64,000 nucleotides of DNA from contig NZ_FTOL01000003.1 of NCBI RefSeq assembly GCF_900156735.1, forward strand, positions 186,001 through 250,000, read 5' to 3'. This document shows positions 1 to 8,276 of the stretch, piece after piece. The notes under the pieces were generated by a model that saw only the letters and a program-made list of their open reading frames with translations, did not search any database and was not told the origin of the DNA. This DNA comes from Chryseobacterium ureilyticum (lineage in GTDB: Bacteria > Bacteroidota > Bacteroidia > Flavobacteriales > Weeksellaceae). Position 1 is the first letter of the stretch; every line of letters starts with the position of its first letter. The translations under genes were made by a program, and so were the position numbers.

Positions 1-50
1 GATTTTCTCATGATAATTTGGTTTTAAATTTGAGATTTTATGATGTTGGA

Positions 51-206
51 TTAGCAGCAACGTCCGCCTTCTCCGATAAGACCCGGCTCAAGCATTCCTG
101 AATCCGCTATGCAGAAACCAGCACGGCATCTTATACCAGCACCACCATTAATTTCTTTTAATTCTGTTTTTGTCAATTTTCTTTTTTTGTTCTCTGAATT
201 TTTCAT
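51..206 (-). CDS. GG-leader, cysteine-containing bacteriocin-like peptide (51 aa)
   Basis: I translated this short reading frame directly. It starts at ATG (complement of 204-206) and ends at TAA. The N-terminal half is a typical double-glycine leader, with ELKEINGG at residues 15-22 after a Lys-rich start. Cleavage after G22 would release a 29-residue core with four cysteines (C27, C32, C50, C51), two of them at the very C-terminus. GG leaders of this type are cut and exported by C39-peptidase ABC transporters, and one is encoded near 38,836-41,055. Flavobacterial genomes carry many 'bacteriocin-like' peptides of this size. Any activity is unknown, and no modification or immunity gene lies next to it within the window. 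The frame is clear; the function is inferred. Confidence 0.75.
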   Translation of the reverse strand: MKNSENKKRKLTKTELKEINGGAGIRCRAGFCIADSGMLEPGLIGEGGRCC

Positions 207-471
207 GATTTTTTTATTTAGTTTATACGAATATACAAGAAAGTTTTAATAAATCTATAATTGGTGAAAAGTTTAACGATTGATTATTCTCTATATTGTG
301 AAAAATAAAACTCTTTTTCCTTTTGTAATAAGTATTTGTATTGTAAATGATTGTGCTTTATTGCTGTAAGAAATGTTGAAGTTGTTATTTTTGTATTGCC
401 TTTACGATGTATAATAGGATTTTATACCAATAAATCTAAAACCGTATCTTTCGAATTAATAAAAACCAATC
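207..471. other. Intergenic region between divergent genes
   Basis: This AT-rich spacer separates the minus-strand GG peptide from the plus-strand lipoprotein. The only signal I see is the promoter-like pair listed at 361-393. Confidence 0.5.
361..393 (+). promoter_or_regulatory. Putative flavobacterial promoter
   Basis: TTG at 361-363 and TATTTTTG at 386-393 are separated by 22 bp. This fits the Bacteroidetes housekeeping pattern TTG-N17-23-TAnnTTTG. It lies 78 bp upstream of the lipoprotein gene at 472. In AT-rich DNA such matches also occur by chance. Confidence 0.35.
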
Positions 472-765
472 ATGAAAAAAATATTTTTAGTATTCTTATT
501 GATTTCACTATCCTCATGCAATAAAGCTGCAAAAGAAAGGGAAGAACAAAAAATTCATGATTCTGTAGCAGTGGTATATAAAGCGTATATGGATTCACTA
601 GCAATAATTAAAAGACGGGATGATTCTATTAAAAAAATACAGGAAGAGTTTGACAGAACACACCCTAGACCAGCAGGATCAAGATATTGTGTTAACGGAA
701 CAATGGTTCATGTTGGAAGCGCTCCTGTTTCTAAACCAAAAAGTAAATCAAAAAGTAATAAATAA
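472..765 (+). CDS. Small lipoprotein of unknown function
   Basis: The 97-residue product begins with a short signal sequence and a lipobox ending at C16 (SLSSC), so it is probably lipidated and sent to the envelope. The mature part is highly charged and helical (about residues 20-65), then has a C-terminal stretch with one cysteine (C73) and a Ser/Lys-rich tail. I recognise no domain. It precedes two thioredoxin-like genes on the same strand, with a 75-bp gap, and could share their transcript. Confidence 0.75.
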   Translation: MKKIFLVFLLISLSSCNKAAKEREEQKIHDSVAVVYKAYMDSLAIIKRRDDSIKKIQEEFDRTHPRPAGSRYCVNGTMVHVGSAPVSKPKSKSKSNK

Positions 766-840
766 ATATCTTTCACTAAATTTTCAGTGTGAGAATGATT
801 AGGTAGCTTTCTGAATTACAATTATTTATTAATTTTGAAT

Positions 841-1329
841 ATGAAGAATTTATTAAAAATCCTGGTTGTTTTGCTATTTTCCTCGGTTTGTAACGCGCAA
901 CAGACAGATGTTTCAGTTTTGAAATATGAAGAGCTGGAAAAACGTATTCAGGAAGAAAAGGGCAAGGTTCTTGTGGTTAACTTTTGGGCTACAACCTGTG
1001 CGCCTTGTGTGAAAGAACTTCCTCATTTTATGGAAATCAATAATAAACACAAAGGAAATGCAACCTTTAAAATGATTTTGGTTTCTCTGGACAGGCTTGT
1101 AGATAAAGAAAGAGTTTTGAAATTTATTAAAAATAAAGATCTTACCGCTGAGGTTGTCCTGTTGGATGATATCAAAAGAATGAATACCTGGATTCCGCGT
1201 TTTGAAAAAGAATGGGATGGAAATATTCCGGTAACTTTATTTTACAAGGACGGAGAAAAAGTATACTTTAATGATGGTGAAATGAGTAAAGAAGATCTTG
1301 AGAAAACAATTACTGAAAATTTACAATAA
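841..1329 (+). CDS. TlpA-like periplasmic thioredoxin-fold protein
   Basis: The 162-residue protein has an N-terminal signal peptide (about residues 1-19) and a thioredoxin fold with the redox motif CAPC at C53-C56 inside NFWATTCAPC, as in TlpA/ResA-type oxidoreductases. It probably acts in the periplasm on disulfides of exported proteins. I chose the ATG at 841 because the alternative TTG at 835 adds only two residues before an ideal signal peptide. A second thioredoxin-fold gene starts 7 bp downstream, so the two are probably co-transcribed and may work together. The specific substrate is unknown. Confidence 0.85.
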   Translation: MKNLLKILVVLLFSSVCNAQQTDVSVLKYEELEKRIQEEKGKVLVVNFWATTCAPCVKELPHFMEINNKHKGNATFKMILVSLDRLVDKERVLKFIKNKDLTAEVVLLDDIKRMNTWIPRFEKEWDGNIPVTLFYKDGEKVYFNDGEMSKEDLEKTITENLQ

Positions 1330-1336
1330 CAATATT

Positions 1337-1993
1337 ATGAAAAATCTGAAAATTTTAGCAACTGCTCTTATTGCCGGGCTGGGGATGTTAAGCTTTACAT
1401 CAGTAAATAAAGACGAAAATAAACCTCAGAAAGAAATAACCGCTGTTGCAAAAGGATACGAAGTAGGAGATGAAGCCACGGATTTTAAACTTAAAAATAT
1501 CGATGGTAAAATGGTTTCGTTGAGTGATTTTAAAACAGCAAAAGGATTTATCGTGATATTTACCTGTAATCACTGTCCTTATGCCAAGAAATATGAAGAC
1601 AGAATCATTGAGTTGGACAAAAAATATAAAAGCCAGGGATATCCTGTAATCGCTATCAATCCGAATGACCCTAATGCACAACCAGAAGATGGCTATAAAC
1701 AGATGATTGAAAGGGCAAAGCAGAAAGGCTTTACATTTCCTTATCTGGTGGATGAAGGACAGAAAATCTATCCACAGTATGGAGCAACAAAAACACCACA
1801 CGTGTTTATCCTGCAAAAAGAAAACGGTAAAAATATCGTGAAATACATTGGAGCTATTGATAATAATTATGACAATCCGAATGATGTATCAGAATATTAC
1901 GCTCAGGATGCTGTAAATTCCTTGATAAAAGGAGAACCGGTGAAAACTACAAAAAGTGTTGCTATCGGATGTACAATCAAAGTAAAGAAATAA
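1337..1993 (+). CDS. Exported thioredoxin/AhpC-like family protein with CNHC motif
   Basis: The 218-residue product has an N-terminal hydrophobic segment. Its redoxin domain contains TCNHCPYAKKYE, with cysteines C77 and C80, and there is a conserved C-terminal cysteine in AIGCTIK. These are hallmarks of a Bacteroidetes thioredoxin family related to AhpC/TSA redoxins. The ATG at 1337 is preferred: an upstream in-frame start at 1298 would overlap the preceding gene and hide the signal sequence. It probably forms an operon with the TlpA-like gene ending 7 bp upstream. The substrate is unknown. Confidence 0.85.
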   Translation: MKNLKILATALIAGLGMLSFTSVNKDENKPQKEITAVAKGYEVGDEATDFKLKNIDGKMVSLSDFKTAKGFIVIFTCNHCPYAKKYEDRIIELDKKYKSQGYPVIAINPNDPNAQPEDGYKQMIERAKQKGFTFPYLVDEGQKIYPQYGATKTPHVFILQKENGKNIVKYIGAIDNNYDNPNDVSEYYAQDAVNSLIKGEPVKTTKSVAIGCTIKVKK

Positions 1994-2067
1994 TATATTT
2001 GCTAAATAACAATCGGTGTTCTTCTGAATGCCGATTTTTTATGCCCAAAATCGAATAAAACAATCCC

Positions 2068-2445
2068 ATGAAATTCCAATTTAGCCTGAAATATTTCCTG
2101 ATTTCCATTTTTATTTTCCTGATCGAAGTCCTGATTGCGACCAAGCTGAAAGATGTCTTCTTTGTACGCGCTTATCTTGGAGATGTAATTGTCGTAATGC
2201 TTCTTTACACTTTGATTAAGAGTTTTTTCAGCGTAAATAATGAAAAACTTATCCTTGGAATTTTAATTTTTTCCTGCCTCTTGGAGTTTGCACAATACTT
2301 TAATATTGCAGAAAAGTTAGGCTTCCGAAAGGGAAGCCTGATGTATATTATTATTGGAAATTCATTCTCGTGGATTGATATTCTGTGCTATGGCGTGGGA
2401 TGCTTGTTGGTTTATCTTTTTGTAAAGCTTAAACCAAATTTTTAA
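2068..2445 (+). CDS. DUF2809 family integral membrane protein
   Basis: The 125-residue product is almost entirely hydrophobic, with about four transmembrane helices, and resembles the DUF2809 family. Typical features are the alternating short polar loops and the pair Y...F before a C-terminal helix ending in a charged tail. The function of the family is not known. The 3' end overlaps the convergent TonB-C-like gene by four bases. Confidence 0.75.
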   Translation: MKFQFSLKYFLISIFIFLIEVLIATKLKDVFFVRAYLGDVIVVMLLYTLIKSFFSVNNEKLILGILIFSCLLEFAQYFNIAEKLGFRKGSLMYIIIGNSFSWIDILCYGVGCLLVYLFVKLKPNF

Positions 2446-2873
2446 TTAAGTAAAAAAACTAAAGGTTGTCTCATTACCGCTCTTACCGGAACACCATTTT
2501 TTTCAGCAGGAGTCCATTTTTTATTGATCTTTTTCAAGGCTCTCAGAAATTCTTCTTTCACTACATCATTTTGGGAAGATTCTATTGCAAACTGTTTCAT
2601 TACACCATCCGTATCTACAATAAAAGTAGCTATAGCCTCAGCTCTTTTAATGTTTAAGCTGGCAGGAACAGAGGTACGGAAATACCTGAGAACCTCTTGT
2701 GTAAAAGCTGCATGCCCACCAGGAAACTCTGGATTTTTAAAGGATCTTGCAGAATCAGCTACCGGAATTTTTGAAGGTTCTTTTTGAGCAGAGACAGAAG
2801 CTGAAAATAGGAATGCACTAACAAAAATTATTGCCAAAAATCCTTTGTATAGAATTGAAGTATTTTTTTTCAT
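2442..2873 (-). CDS. Secreted protein with TonB C-terminal-like domain
   Basis: The 143-residue protein has a signal peptide ending near ASVSAQ (about residue 29), then a domain resembling the TonB C-terminus: a strand with FIVDTDGVMKQF and a terminal KKWTPAEKNGVPVRAV. It lacks the inner-membrane anchor and Pro-rich spacer of true TonB, so it is probably a periplasmic stand-alone domain rather than an energy transducer. A second protein of this kind lies at 11,888-12,454. It is 14 bp downstream of the flavoprotein gene on the same strand. Confidence 0.75.
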   Translation of the reverse strand: MKKNTSILYKGFLAIIFVSAFLFSASVSAQKEPSKIPVADSARSFKNPEFPGGHAAFTQEVLRYFRTSVPASLNIKRAEAIATFIVDTDGVMKQFAIESSQNDVVKEEFLRALKKINKKWTPAEKNGVPVRAVMRQPLVFLLN

Positions 2874-2887
2874 AAATATTTTAATTT

Positions 2888-4090
2888 CTATAAGCTATTC
2901 AAATCCTGTGCTATAAGCCATCCTTCACTCCAGCATGCCTGGAAATTGAAACCACCCGTCACAGCATCAATATTTAAAACTTCACCGGCAATATAAAAAT
3001 TTGGAAGAAGTTTGGAAGACATGTTTTTGAAGTTAATTTCTTTTAAATCAACACCTCCCGCAGTTACAAATTCATCTTTAAAGGTAGACTTTCCTGTAAC
3101 CTGGAATTTTTTTCTGCAAAGATTCTCAAGAATTTTCTGCATTTCTTTTCCTGAAATATTGGCAACCTGTTTATTAAGATCAACCTTTGAAATCTCAAGA
3201 ACTTTCTGCCAGAACCTGTTCGTAATATCAAAAATCTTAGATTGCCCAATCGTTTTCTTTGGATTATTCTGTCTAAAGGATTGAAAAGCTTCTTCTGCTT
3301 CATCTATATCAATTGAAACGAAATTAACCTCTATTTCAAAGTTATATTTAAGTTTTGCAAGACTTATCGCTTCCCACGCAGAAATTTTTAGAACCGCAGG
3401 ACCTGAAAGACCCCAGTGAGTAATCAGTAAAGGTCCGCTCTCCTCTGTTTTCAGTTTAGGGATAGAAATGCCCGCATTTTCAAAACTTGTCCCTGGAAGA
3501 TCTTTTAACAAGTCGTCTTTGATATTAAATGTGAAAAGAGAAGGTACCAGATCTACAATCTTATGTCCCAGATTTTCAACCATTTTTAAAGATTTGGGGG
3601 AACTTCCGGTCGTGTAAACGATGTAATCCGCTTCAAAATCTCCGGAATTGGTTTTTACAAGATATTTTTCATCCTGTTTTTCAATCTCTTTTACCGTACA
3701 TTTTGTTTTTACTGTGACATTTTTCTTCTGGGTTTCATTCAAAAAAGTATTGATGATAGTCTGTGAAGAATTGCTTTCCGGAAAAGTTCTGTTGTCATTT
3801 TCTATTTTTAACTTAACATTGCGTTGGTCAAACCATTCCATAGTATCTCCCGGCTGAAATTTGGTGAAAACACTTAATAGTTCTTTGTTTCCACGCGGAT
3901 AAAACTGTACCAGTTCTCTGGGATCAAAGCATGCGTGAGTAACATTACATCTTCCGCCTCCGGAGATTTTTACTTTCTGAAGTACGTCAGAGTTCTGTTC
4001 TAAAATCGTAATTGTGTATTTCTTTTCGTCAAGGTTGGATGCGCAGAAAAAGCCTGCAGCACCGCCTCCGATAATAATGATCTGTTTCAT
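2888..4090 (-). CDS. NAD(P)/FAD-dependent oxidoreductase, HI0933/YhiN family
   Basis: The 400-residue cytoplasmic flavoprotein starts with a Rossmann dinucleotide-binding motif (IIIGGGAAGFFCA, residues 4-16). This is followed by the family signature KISGGGRCNVTH near residue 45 and a C-terminal FAD motif around GGVDLKEI and GEVLNIDAVTGGFNFQ. Length and motif order match the HI0933/YhiN (BaiN-like) family, whose physiological substrate is mostly unknown. It is divergent from the thioesterase gene upstream. Confidence 0.9.
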   Translation of the reverse strand: MKQIIIIGGGAAGFFCASNLDEKKYTITILEQNSDVLQKVKISGGGRCNVTHACFDPRELVQFYPRGNKELLSVFTKFQPGDTMEWFDQRNVKLKIENDNRTFPESNSSQTIINTFLNETQKKNVTVKTKCTVKEIEKQDEKYLVKTNSGDFEADYIVYTTGSSPKSLKMVENLGHKIVDLVPSLFTFNIKDDLLKDLPGTSFENAGISIPKLKTEESGPLLITHWGLSGPAVLKISAWEAISLAKLKYNFEIEVNFVSIDIDEAEEAFQSFRQNNPKKTIGQSKIFDITNRFWQKVLEISKVDLNKQVANISGKEMQKILENLCRKKFQVTGKSTFKDEFVTAGGVDLKEINFKNMSSKLLPNFYIAGEVLNIDAVTGGFNFQACWSEGWLIAQDLNSL

Positions 4091-4206
4091 GTATGTTGTA
4101 ATCCTATGCTGAAGATTATTTTTTCAAAAGTACAATTTTTATAAACCATCTTATTTGAGTATTTTTGAAGATTATTATTTTTAATGATACCAAAAACGAT
4201 TTTCAT

Positions 4207-4701
4207 ATGATTTTCTACCATAAATTTGAAGTGCGATGGAGCGACCTTGATGCCAACAAGCACTTAGCTAATTCATCGTATGTACAATATTGTGCACAAG
4301 CCAGAATGGCTTTTATGACCAAAGAGAAAATGGGAGTTACCCAGCTAAGCAGATGGGGAATAGGTCCCGTTATTCTGCATGAAAGGTATTCTTTCTTCAA
4401 AGAGATCTATGCAGATCAGACGGTAATTGTAAGTGTGGAAATAGACGGATGTTCAGATGATTCATCTATCTATCGTTTCGTTCACAAATTCTATACGCCG
4501 GATGGAGTACACTGTGCTACTTCTGAGGCAACAGGAGTGTGGATCGATATGATGCTTAGAAAAATGACAACTCCACCGGATGATGTAGTGGAAGCAATGA
4601 ATAAATATAAAAGCCCGGAAACAGTGGTATTATCGAAGGAAGACTTCAAGAAGTTTCCTTTCCATCCACACAATATTGATCCGGCAGAATTTACAAAGTA
4701 A
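4207..4701 (+). CDS. Acyl-CoA thioesterase, hotdog (4HBT) fold
   Basis: The 164-residue product carries the hotdog-fold signature of 4-hydroxybenzoyl-CoA-type thioesterases: VRWSDLDANKHLANSSY near residues 9-25, with the catalytic Asp in SDLDANKH. It probably hydrolyses acyl-CoA or acyl-ACP thioesters in the cytoplasm. The ATG at 4207 is preferred to a TTG at 4165, because family members begin just before this motif. TATTTTTG at 4160-4167 could be its -7 promoter element. It is followed by heptad repeats and then thiL. Confidence 0.85.
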   Translation: MIFYHKFEVRWSDLDANKHLANSSYVQYCAQARMAFMTKEKMGVTQLSRWGIGPVILHERYSFFKEIYADQTVIVSVEIDGCSDDSSIYRFVHKFYTPDGVHCATSEATGVWIDMMLRKMTTPPDDVVEAMNKYKSPETVVLSKEDFKKFPFHPHNIDPAEFTK

Positions 4702-4729
4702 TTCAAAGTTTAAAGTTCAGGGTTCAATG
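4702..4729 (+). repeat. Degenerate heptanucleotide tandem repeat
   Basis: Four 7-bp units follow the thioesterase stop codon directly: TTCAAAG, TTTAAAG, TTCAGGG, TTCAATG. The period is exact and the units differ at two or three positions. I see no hairpin. Confidence 0.6.
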
Positions 4730-4788
4730 TTATGAAAGACTTTCAGGTCCCGAATACGTTTTACATTGTACATTAATACAACAAAAAT

Positions 4789-5841
4789 ATGTTTGAAGAT
4801 AAATCACAGGAGCTGACGCCCATTTCAAAATTAGGAGAATTCGGTCTTATTAAGCATTTGACTGAAAGTTTTCCGTTATCCAATGAATCTTCGGTGCTTG
4901 GAGTAGGAGATGATGCGGCAGTTATTAATCCTGACAATAAAAAAGTGGTTCTTACAACCGATGTTTTGGCAGAAGGTGTACATTTCAATCTTGGATACGT
5001 TCCGTTAAAGCATTTAGGCTATAAAGCTGTAGTGGTGAACCTGAGTGATATCGCAGCAATGAATGCCGTTCCTACACAAATTTTGGTTTCTCTTGCTGTT
5101 TCCAACCGTTTTCCGGTGGAGGCTCTGGAAGAAATTTATGCAGGAATTCAGGCAGCTTGTACAAGATATAAAGTAGACCTTATCGGAGGTGATACTACCA
5201 GCTCAAATGCAGGATTGGTAATGAGTATAACGGCTGTAGGAATTGAAGCTGAAGAAAATATTGTGAAAAGAAGCGGTGCAAAGCCAAATGATCTTCTTGT
5301 GGTTACAGGAGATTTAGGAGGCGCATACATGGGACTTCAGATATTGGAAAGAGAGCATGCTGTTTACCTTGCCAACCCGAATATGCAACCTGAAATGGAA
5401 GGCTATGATTATATTTTGGAAAGACAACTGAAGCCTGAAGCAAGAACAGACGTTAAAACGATTTTGGAAGAACTGGATATCAAGCCAACTTCTATGATTG
5501 ATATTTCAGACGGTCTGGCTTCTGAGATTCTTCACCTTTCCGATCAGTCGAAGGTAGGATTCAGATTGTATGAAGAAAAAGTACCATTAGACAGTCTTAC
5601 AATCTCTACAGCAGACGAAATGAATTTAAATCCCGTAGTAACAGCATTAAGCGGAGGAGAAGATTATGAACTTCTGTTCACCATTTCACCAAATGATTTT
5701 GACAAGATTAAAAATCACCCTGATTTTACCATCATCGGACATGCTGTAGAAAAAGAAGAAGGAAACTTTATGGTAGCAAGAGGTTCTAACCAATTAGTAG
5801 CTCTTACAGCTCAAGGGTGGGATGCCTTTTTAAATCAATAA
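4789..5841 (+). CDS. thiL: Thiamine-monophosphate kinase
   Basis: The 350-residue protein phosphorylates thiamine monophosphate to thiamine pyrophosphate using ATP, the last step of thiamine cofactor synthesis. Visible family motifs are LGVGDDAAVI (residues 38-47), TDVLAEGVHF, GGDTTSS, ISDGLASE and GGEDYELLF, in the usual order. The length is normal. I see no TPP riboswitch upstream. A strong terminator hairpin follows the stop codon. Confidence 0.95.
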   Translation: MFEDKSQELTPISKLGEFGLIKHLTESFPLSNESSVLGVGDDAAVINPDNKKVVLTTDVLAEGVHFNLGYVPLKHLGYKAVVVNLSDIAAMNAVPTQILVSLAVSNRFPVEALEEIYAGIQAACTRYKVDLIGGDTTSSNAGLVMSITAVGIEAEENIVKRSGAKPNDLLVVTGDLGGAYMGLQILEREHAVYLANPNMQPEMEGYDYILERQLKPEARTDVKTILEELDIKPTSMIDISDGLASEILHLSDQSKVGFRLYEEKVPLDSLTISTADEMNLNPVVTALSGGEDYELLFTISPNDFDKIKNHPDFTIIGHAVEKEEGNFMVARGSNQLVALTAQGWDAFLNQ

Positions 5842-5876
5842 ACCCGAAAAATTATATTTAATTTTAAATATTGTAG

Positions 5877-5908
5877 AAAACCGCAGCACTTTTTTTGCTG
5901 TGGTTTTT
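5877..5908 (+). terminator. Rho-independent terminator after thiL
   Basis: The arms AACCGCAGCA and TGCTGTGGTT flank a T-rich loop and are followed by a T run. The hairpin covers the in-frame TTG at 5895, which argues against that codon as the start of the next gene. Confidence 0.75.
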
Positions 5909-5939
5909 GTTTATTACCCAACGATTTAAAAATACAGTG

Positions 5940-6761
5940 ATGATTACCCCAGAAAAAGAGATCCCTGTTCACCATCTTACATCTGAAGAGTTTCAGATGA
6001 GTACTCTGAGCGCTGCAGGACCTGAAAATTTTCACGATGTTCACCGACATAATTTTTTTGAAATCATCTGGTTCAGAGAAGTATATGAATACAGCCATCT
6101 GGAATTGGATTTTGAGAGTTATAAACTTGATAACAATCAGATCTGTATCATTGCACCAGGGCAGGCATTCAATATGAAAATAGAAGGAGAAGAAGGATAT
6201 GCAATGGCAATAAGCCGAGAAATCTTCAACGAAGCATGTGATATAGAATCGGTGCTCACAGGAGGTGTGCTTCCCTTTTTTCTAGATCCTAAGAATGAAA
6301 AAACCTGTAATACAATCATTTCACTGATTGAGCAGGAATATAAAGCAACTGCCAGAAAGGAACTTTTAAAGGCATATTTGAAAGCATTTTGTATTATCAT
6401 TGGAGAACAGATTAACCCGGAGGAACCATTGCTGAATGACCGCCAACGCGTTCAGGAACTAGTGGGGCTTATCGAGAAGCATTATATTGTACATAAAGAA
6501 ACCAGCTTCTATGCTGAAAAATTAAAAATAACCACCCATCATCTTAATGACATTCTACGTATTTTGAGAGGAACTACGGTGAAAAAAATGATTTCACAAC
6601 GTCTTATTCTGGAAGCTAAGAGAGAACTCAGCTTTGGAGCGCTTACTGTGAAAGAAATTGCTTTCAAACTCGGTTTTAACGATACTTCATATTTTTCAAG
6701 ATTTTTCAAGAAACATACAGGGCAAACGCCGGATTATTTTAAGAATAATGAAAAAAGGTGA
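5940..6761 (+). CDS. AraC family transcriptional regulator
   Basis: The 273-residue protein has an N-terminal cupin-like sensing domain (HRHNFFEIIWF near residues 30-42) and a C-terminal double helix-turn-helix. The second helix region contains VKEIAFKLGFNDTSYFSRFFKKHTGQTPDYF, read in two parts, which is a classic AraC signature. I chose the ATG at 5940 because the longer frame begins inside the thiL terminator. The next gene on the same strand, 167 bp away, is a drug-exporter-like MFS protein, so this may be its regulator. Confidence 0.9.
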   Translation: MITPEKEIPVHHLTSEEFQMSTLSAAGPENFHDVHRHNFFEIIWFREVYEYSHLELDFESYKLDNNQICIIAPGQAFNMKIEGEEGYAMAISREIFNEACDIESVLTGGVLPFFLDPKNEKTCNTIISLIEQEYKATARKELLKAYLKAFCIIIGEQINPEEPLLNDRQRVQELVGLIEKHYIVHKETSFYAEKLKITTHHLNDILRILRGTTVKKMISQRLILEAKRELSFGALTVKEIAFKLGFNDTSYFSRFFKKHTGQTPDYFKNNEKR

Positions 6762-6928
6762 TCTTCAATATTTACAATATTAAAAGGTTAAAATCAACAA
6801 ATTTCATCTTTTTTAGTGCTTTAATCTTCAATTTGTCCTATACTTCCTTCAGTTCTTTTATTGTAAGCGCTTACTTTTTAAGGCAATTTTGCATCCTGAA
6901 AAAAGTCGCCTGTGAAGGCTTATAATTT

Positions 6929-8125
6929 ATGAAGAAGTTAGGCATTGTAGTGTTTATTTTAGCACTACTCAACACGTTAGAATCGTTAAGTATAGATCTT
7001 TATCTCCCTGCTTTCCCAAGTATGGCAGAAATTTTTAATACCGATATCGGGCATATCCAGGTGTCTATTTCGGTTTTCTTTGCCGGGTTTGCATTCGGAC
7101 AATTATTATGGGGTCCTTTGTCTGATAGAACAGGACGTAAGCCGATGTTATACTGTGGGCTTTTCCTTTTTATCATAGGAGCTGCAGCTATTTATTTTAC
7201 CTCAAATATTTATGTTTTATGGGCAATGCGTTTCCTTCAGGCATTCGGAGGAAGTGCGGGAATTGTTATTGGTAGGGCAATCATCATCGATCTTTATGAT
7301 AAACAAAAATCTGTAGCAATATTTTCCCAGCAAACTCAGATCAGTGGAGTGGCGCCTATTATTGCGCCTTTATTGGGAAGTGTATTTCTTAAATACTGGG
7401 GTTGGAACAGTTCGTTTGCCTTTCTGGTAATACTAGGGATTATTACATTTATTCTTGTATATAAATGCGTTCCTGAAACTAATGCCAGATTAGTGTCCAA
7501 AGATGCTGAAAATGCAGAAGAAAGAACAAATCTGATGGAGCAGCTTAAAGTAATTATTGCCAATAAAGACTTTATAAGTAATACCATGGTAGGAAGTGTA
7601 GCTTTTGCATCTTTGATCATCTATATCTCCAATGCACCTTTCCTTTTTATGGAATTACACGGTTTTTCCAGTGAAGTTTTCGGGCTTATATTTGCCTTCA
7701 ATTCTGTAGCATTGATTCTTGCTGCATATATTACTCCGAGACTGATCAAAAGAATGGAGGAAACCAGACTGAAATTTATCGCAACGGTTATTTTGTTTTC
7801 TTCATGTTGTCTGCATATTTTAGTCTCTATGTACCAATTATCTGTAGGATTGGAAATTATACTGTTACACATTTCATTACTGGCGATAGGAATCTTATTC
7901 CCGATAACCTCTGCTCATGCTTTATCATCCTTTAAAGAGGGGCGTGGTACTGCTGCTGCACTGATGGGCTTTATGCAGCTTATGGTCACCTTTATTATTT
8001 CGGGTATTGTAGGATTAATGGAAGCTCAATCTATCATTCCGATGGTGGCTACAAGAGCTTTAATTGCCATTATTGCTGTATGGTTTGCCTATCGTTCTCT
8101 GAAAAGTATCAGAGCATTTGCTTAG
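6929..8125 (+). CDS. MFS exporter, Bcr/CflA drug-resistance type
   Basis: The 398-residue protein has about twelve transmembrane helices. It shows MFS motif A after helix 2 (LWGPLSDRTGRKPML, about residues 62-76) and the IDLYLPAFP start typical of Bcr/CflA proton-drug antiporters (residues 22-30). It probably exports a small toxic compound. An AraC regulator lies upstream on the same strand. The substrate cannot be read from the sequence. Confidence 0.88.
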   Translation: MKKLGIVVFILALLNTLESLSIDLYLPAFPSMAEIFNTDIGHIQVSISVFFAGFAFGQLLWGPLSDRTGRKPMLYCGLFLFIIGAAAIYFTSNIYVLWAMRFLQAFGGSAGIVIGRAIIIDLYDKQKSVAIFSQQTQISGVAPIIAPLLGSVFLKYWGWNSSFAFLVILGIITFILVYKCVPETNARLVSKDAENAEERTNLMEQLKVIIANKDFISNTMVGSVAFASLIIYISNAPFLFMELHGFSSEVFGLIFAFNSVALILAAYITPRLIKRMEETRLKFIATVILFSSCCLHILVSMYQLSVGLEIILLHISLLAIGILFPITSAHALSSFKEGRGTAAALMGFMQLMVTFIISGIVGLMEAQSIIPMVATRALIAIIAVWFAYRSLKSIRAFA

Positions 8126-8214
8126 ATATTCGAAAGTACTTAAAAACATCATCCTGTTACTTTATCTGTTGGTCATCACAGACCTGCACTTAATCAAGTA
8201 ATTTTTGTAAAAAA

Positions 8215-8276
8215 CCGTCAAAGGGCTCTCTTTGCATAAAATTTAGAATATGAAAAGAAACCTTTTGACGGCTTTT
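8215..8276 (+). promoter_or_regulatory. Hairpin spanning the start of the 8250 gene
   Basis: CCGTCAAAGG at 8215-8224 can pair with CCTTTTGACGG at 8261-8271, with one bulged T, enclosing the ATG at 8250. CTTTTT follows at once. The structure resembles an intrinsic terminator, or a start-masking stem placed over the first codons. Regulation is inferred only from this pairing. Confidence 0.45.

Noticed and set aside
4160..4167. TATTTTTG as a full promoter of the thioesterase gene
   Set aside because: The -7 element fits, but no TTG occurs at the expected distance upstream. I mention it only in the gene entry.
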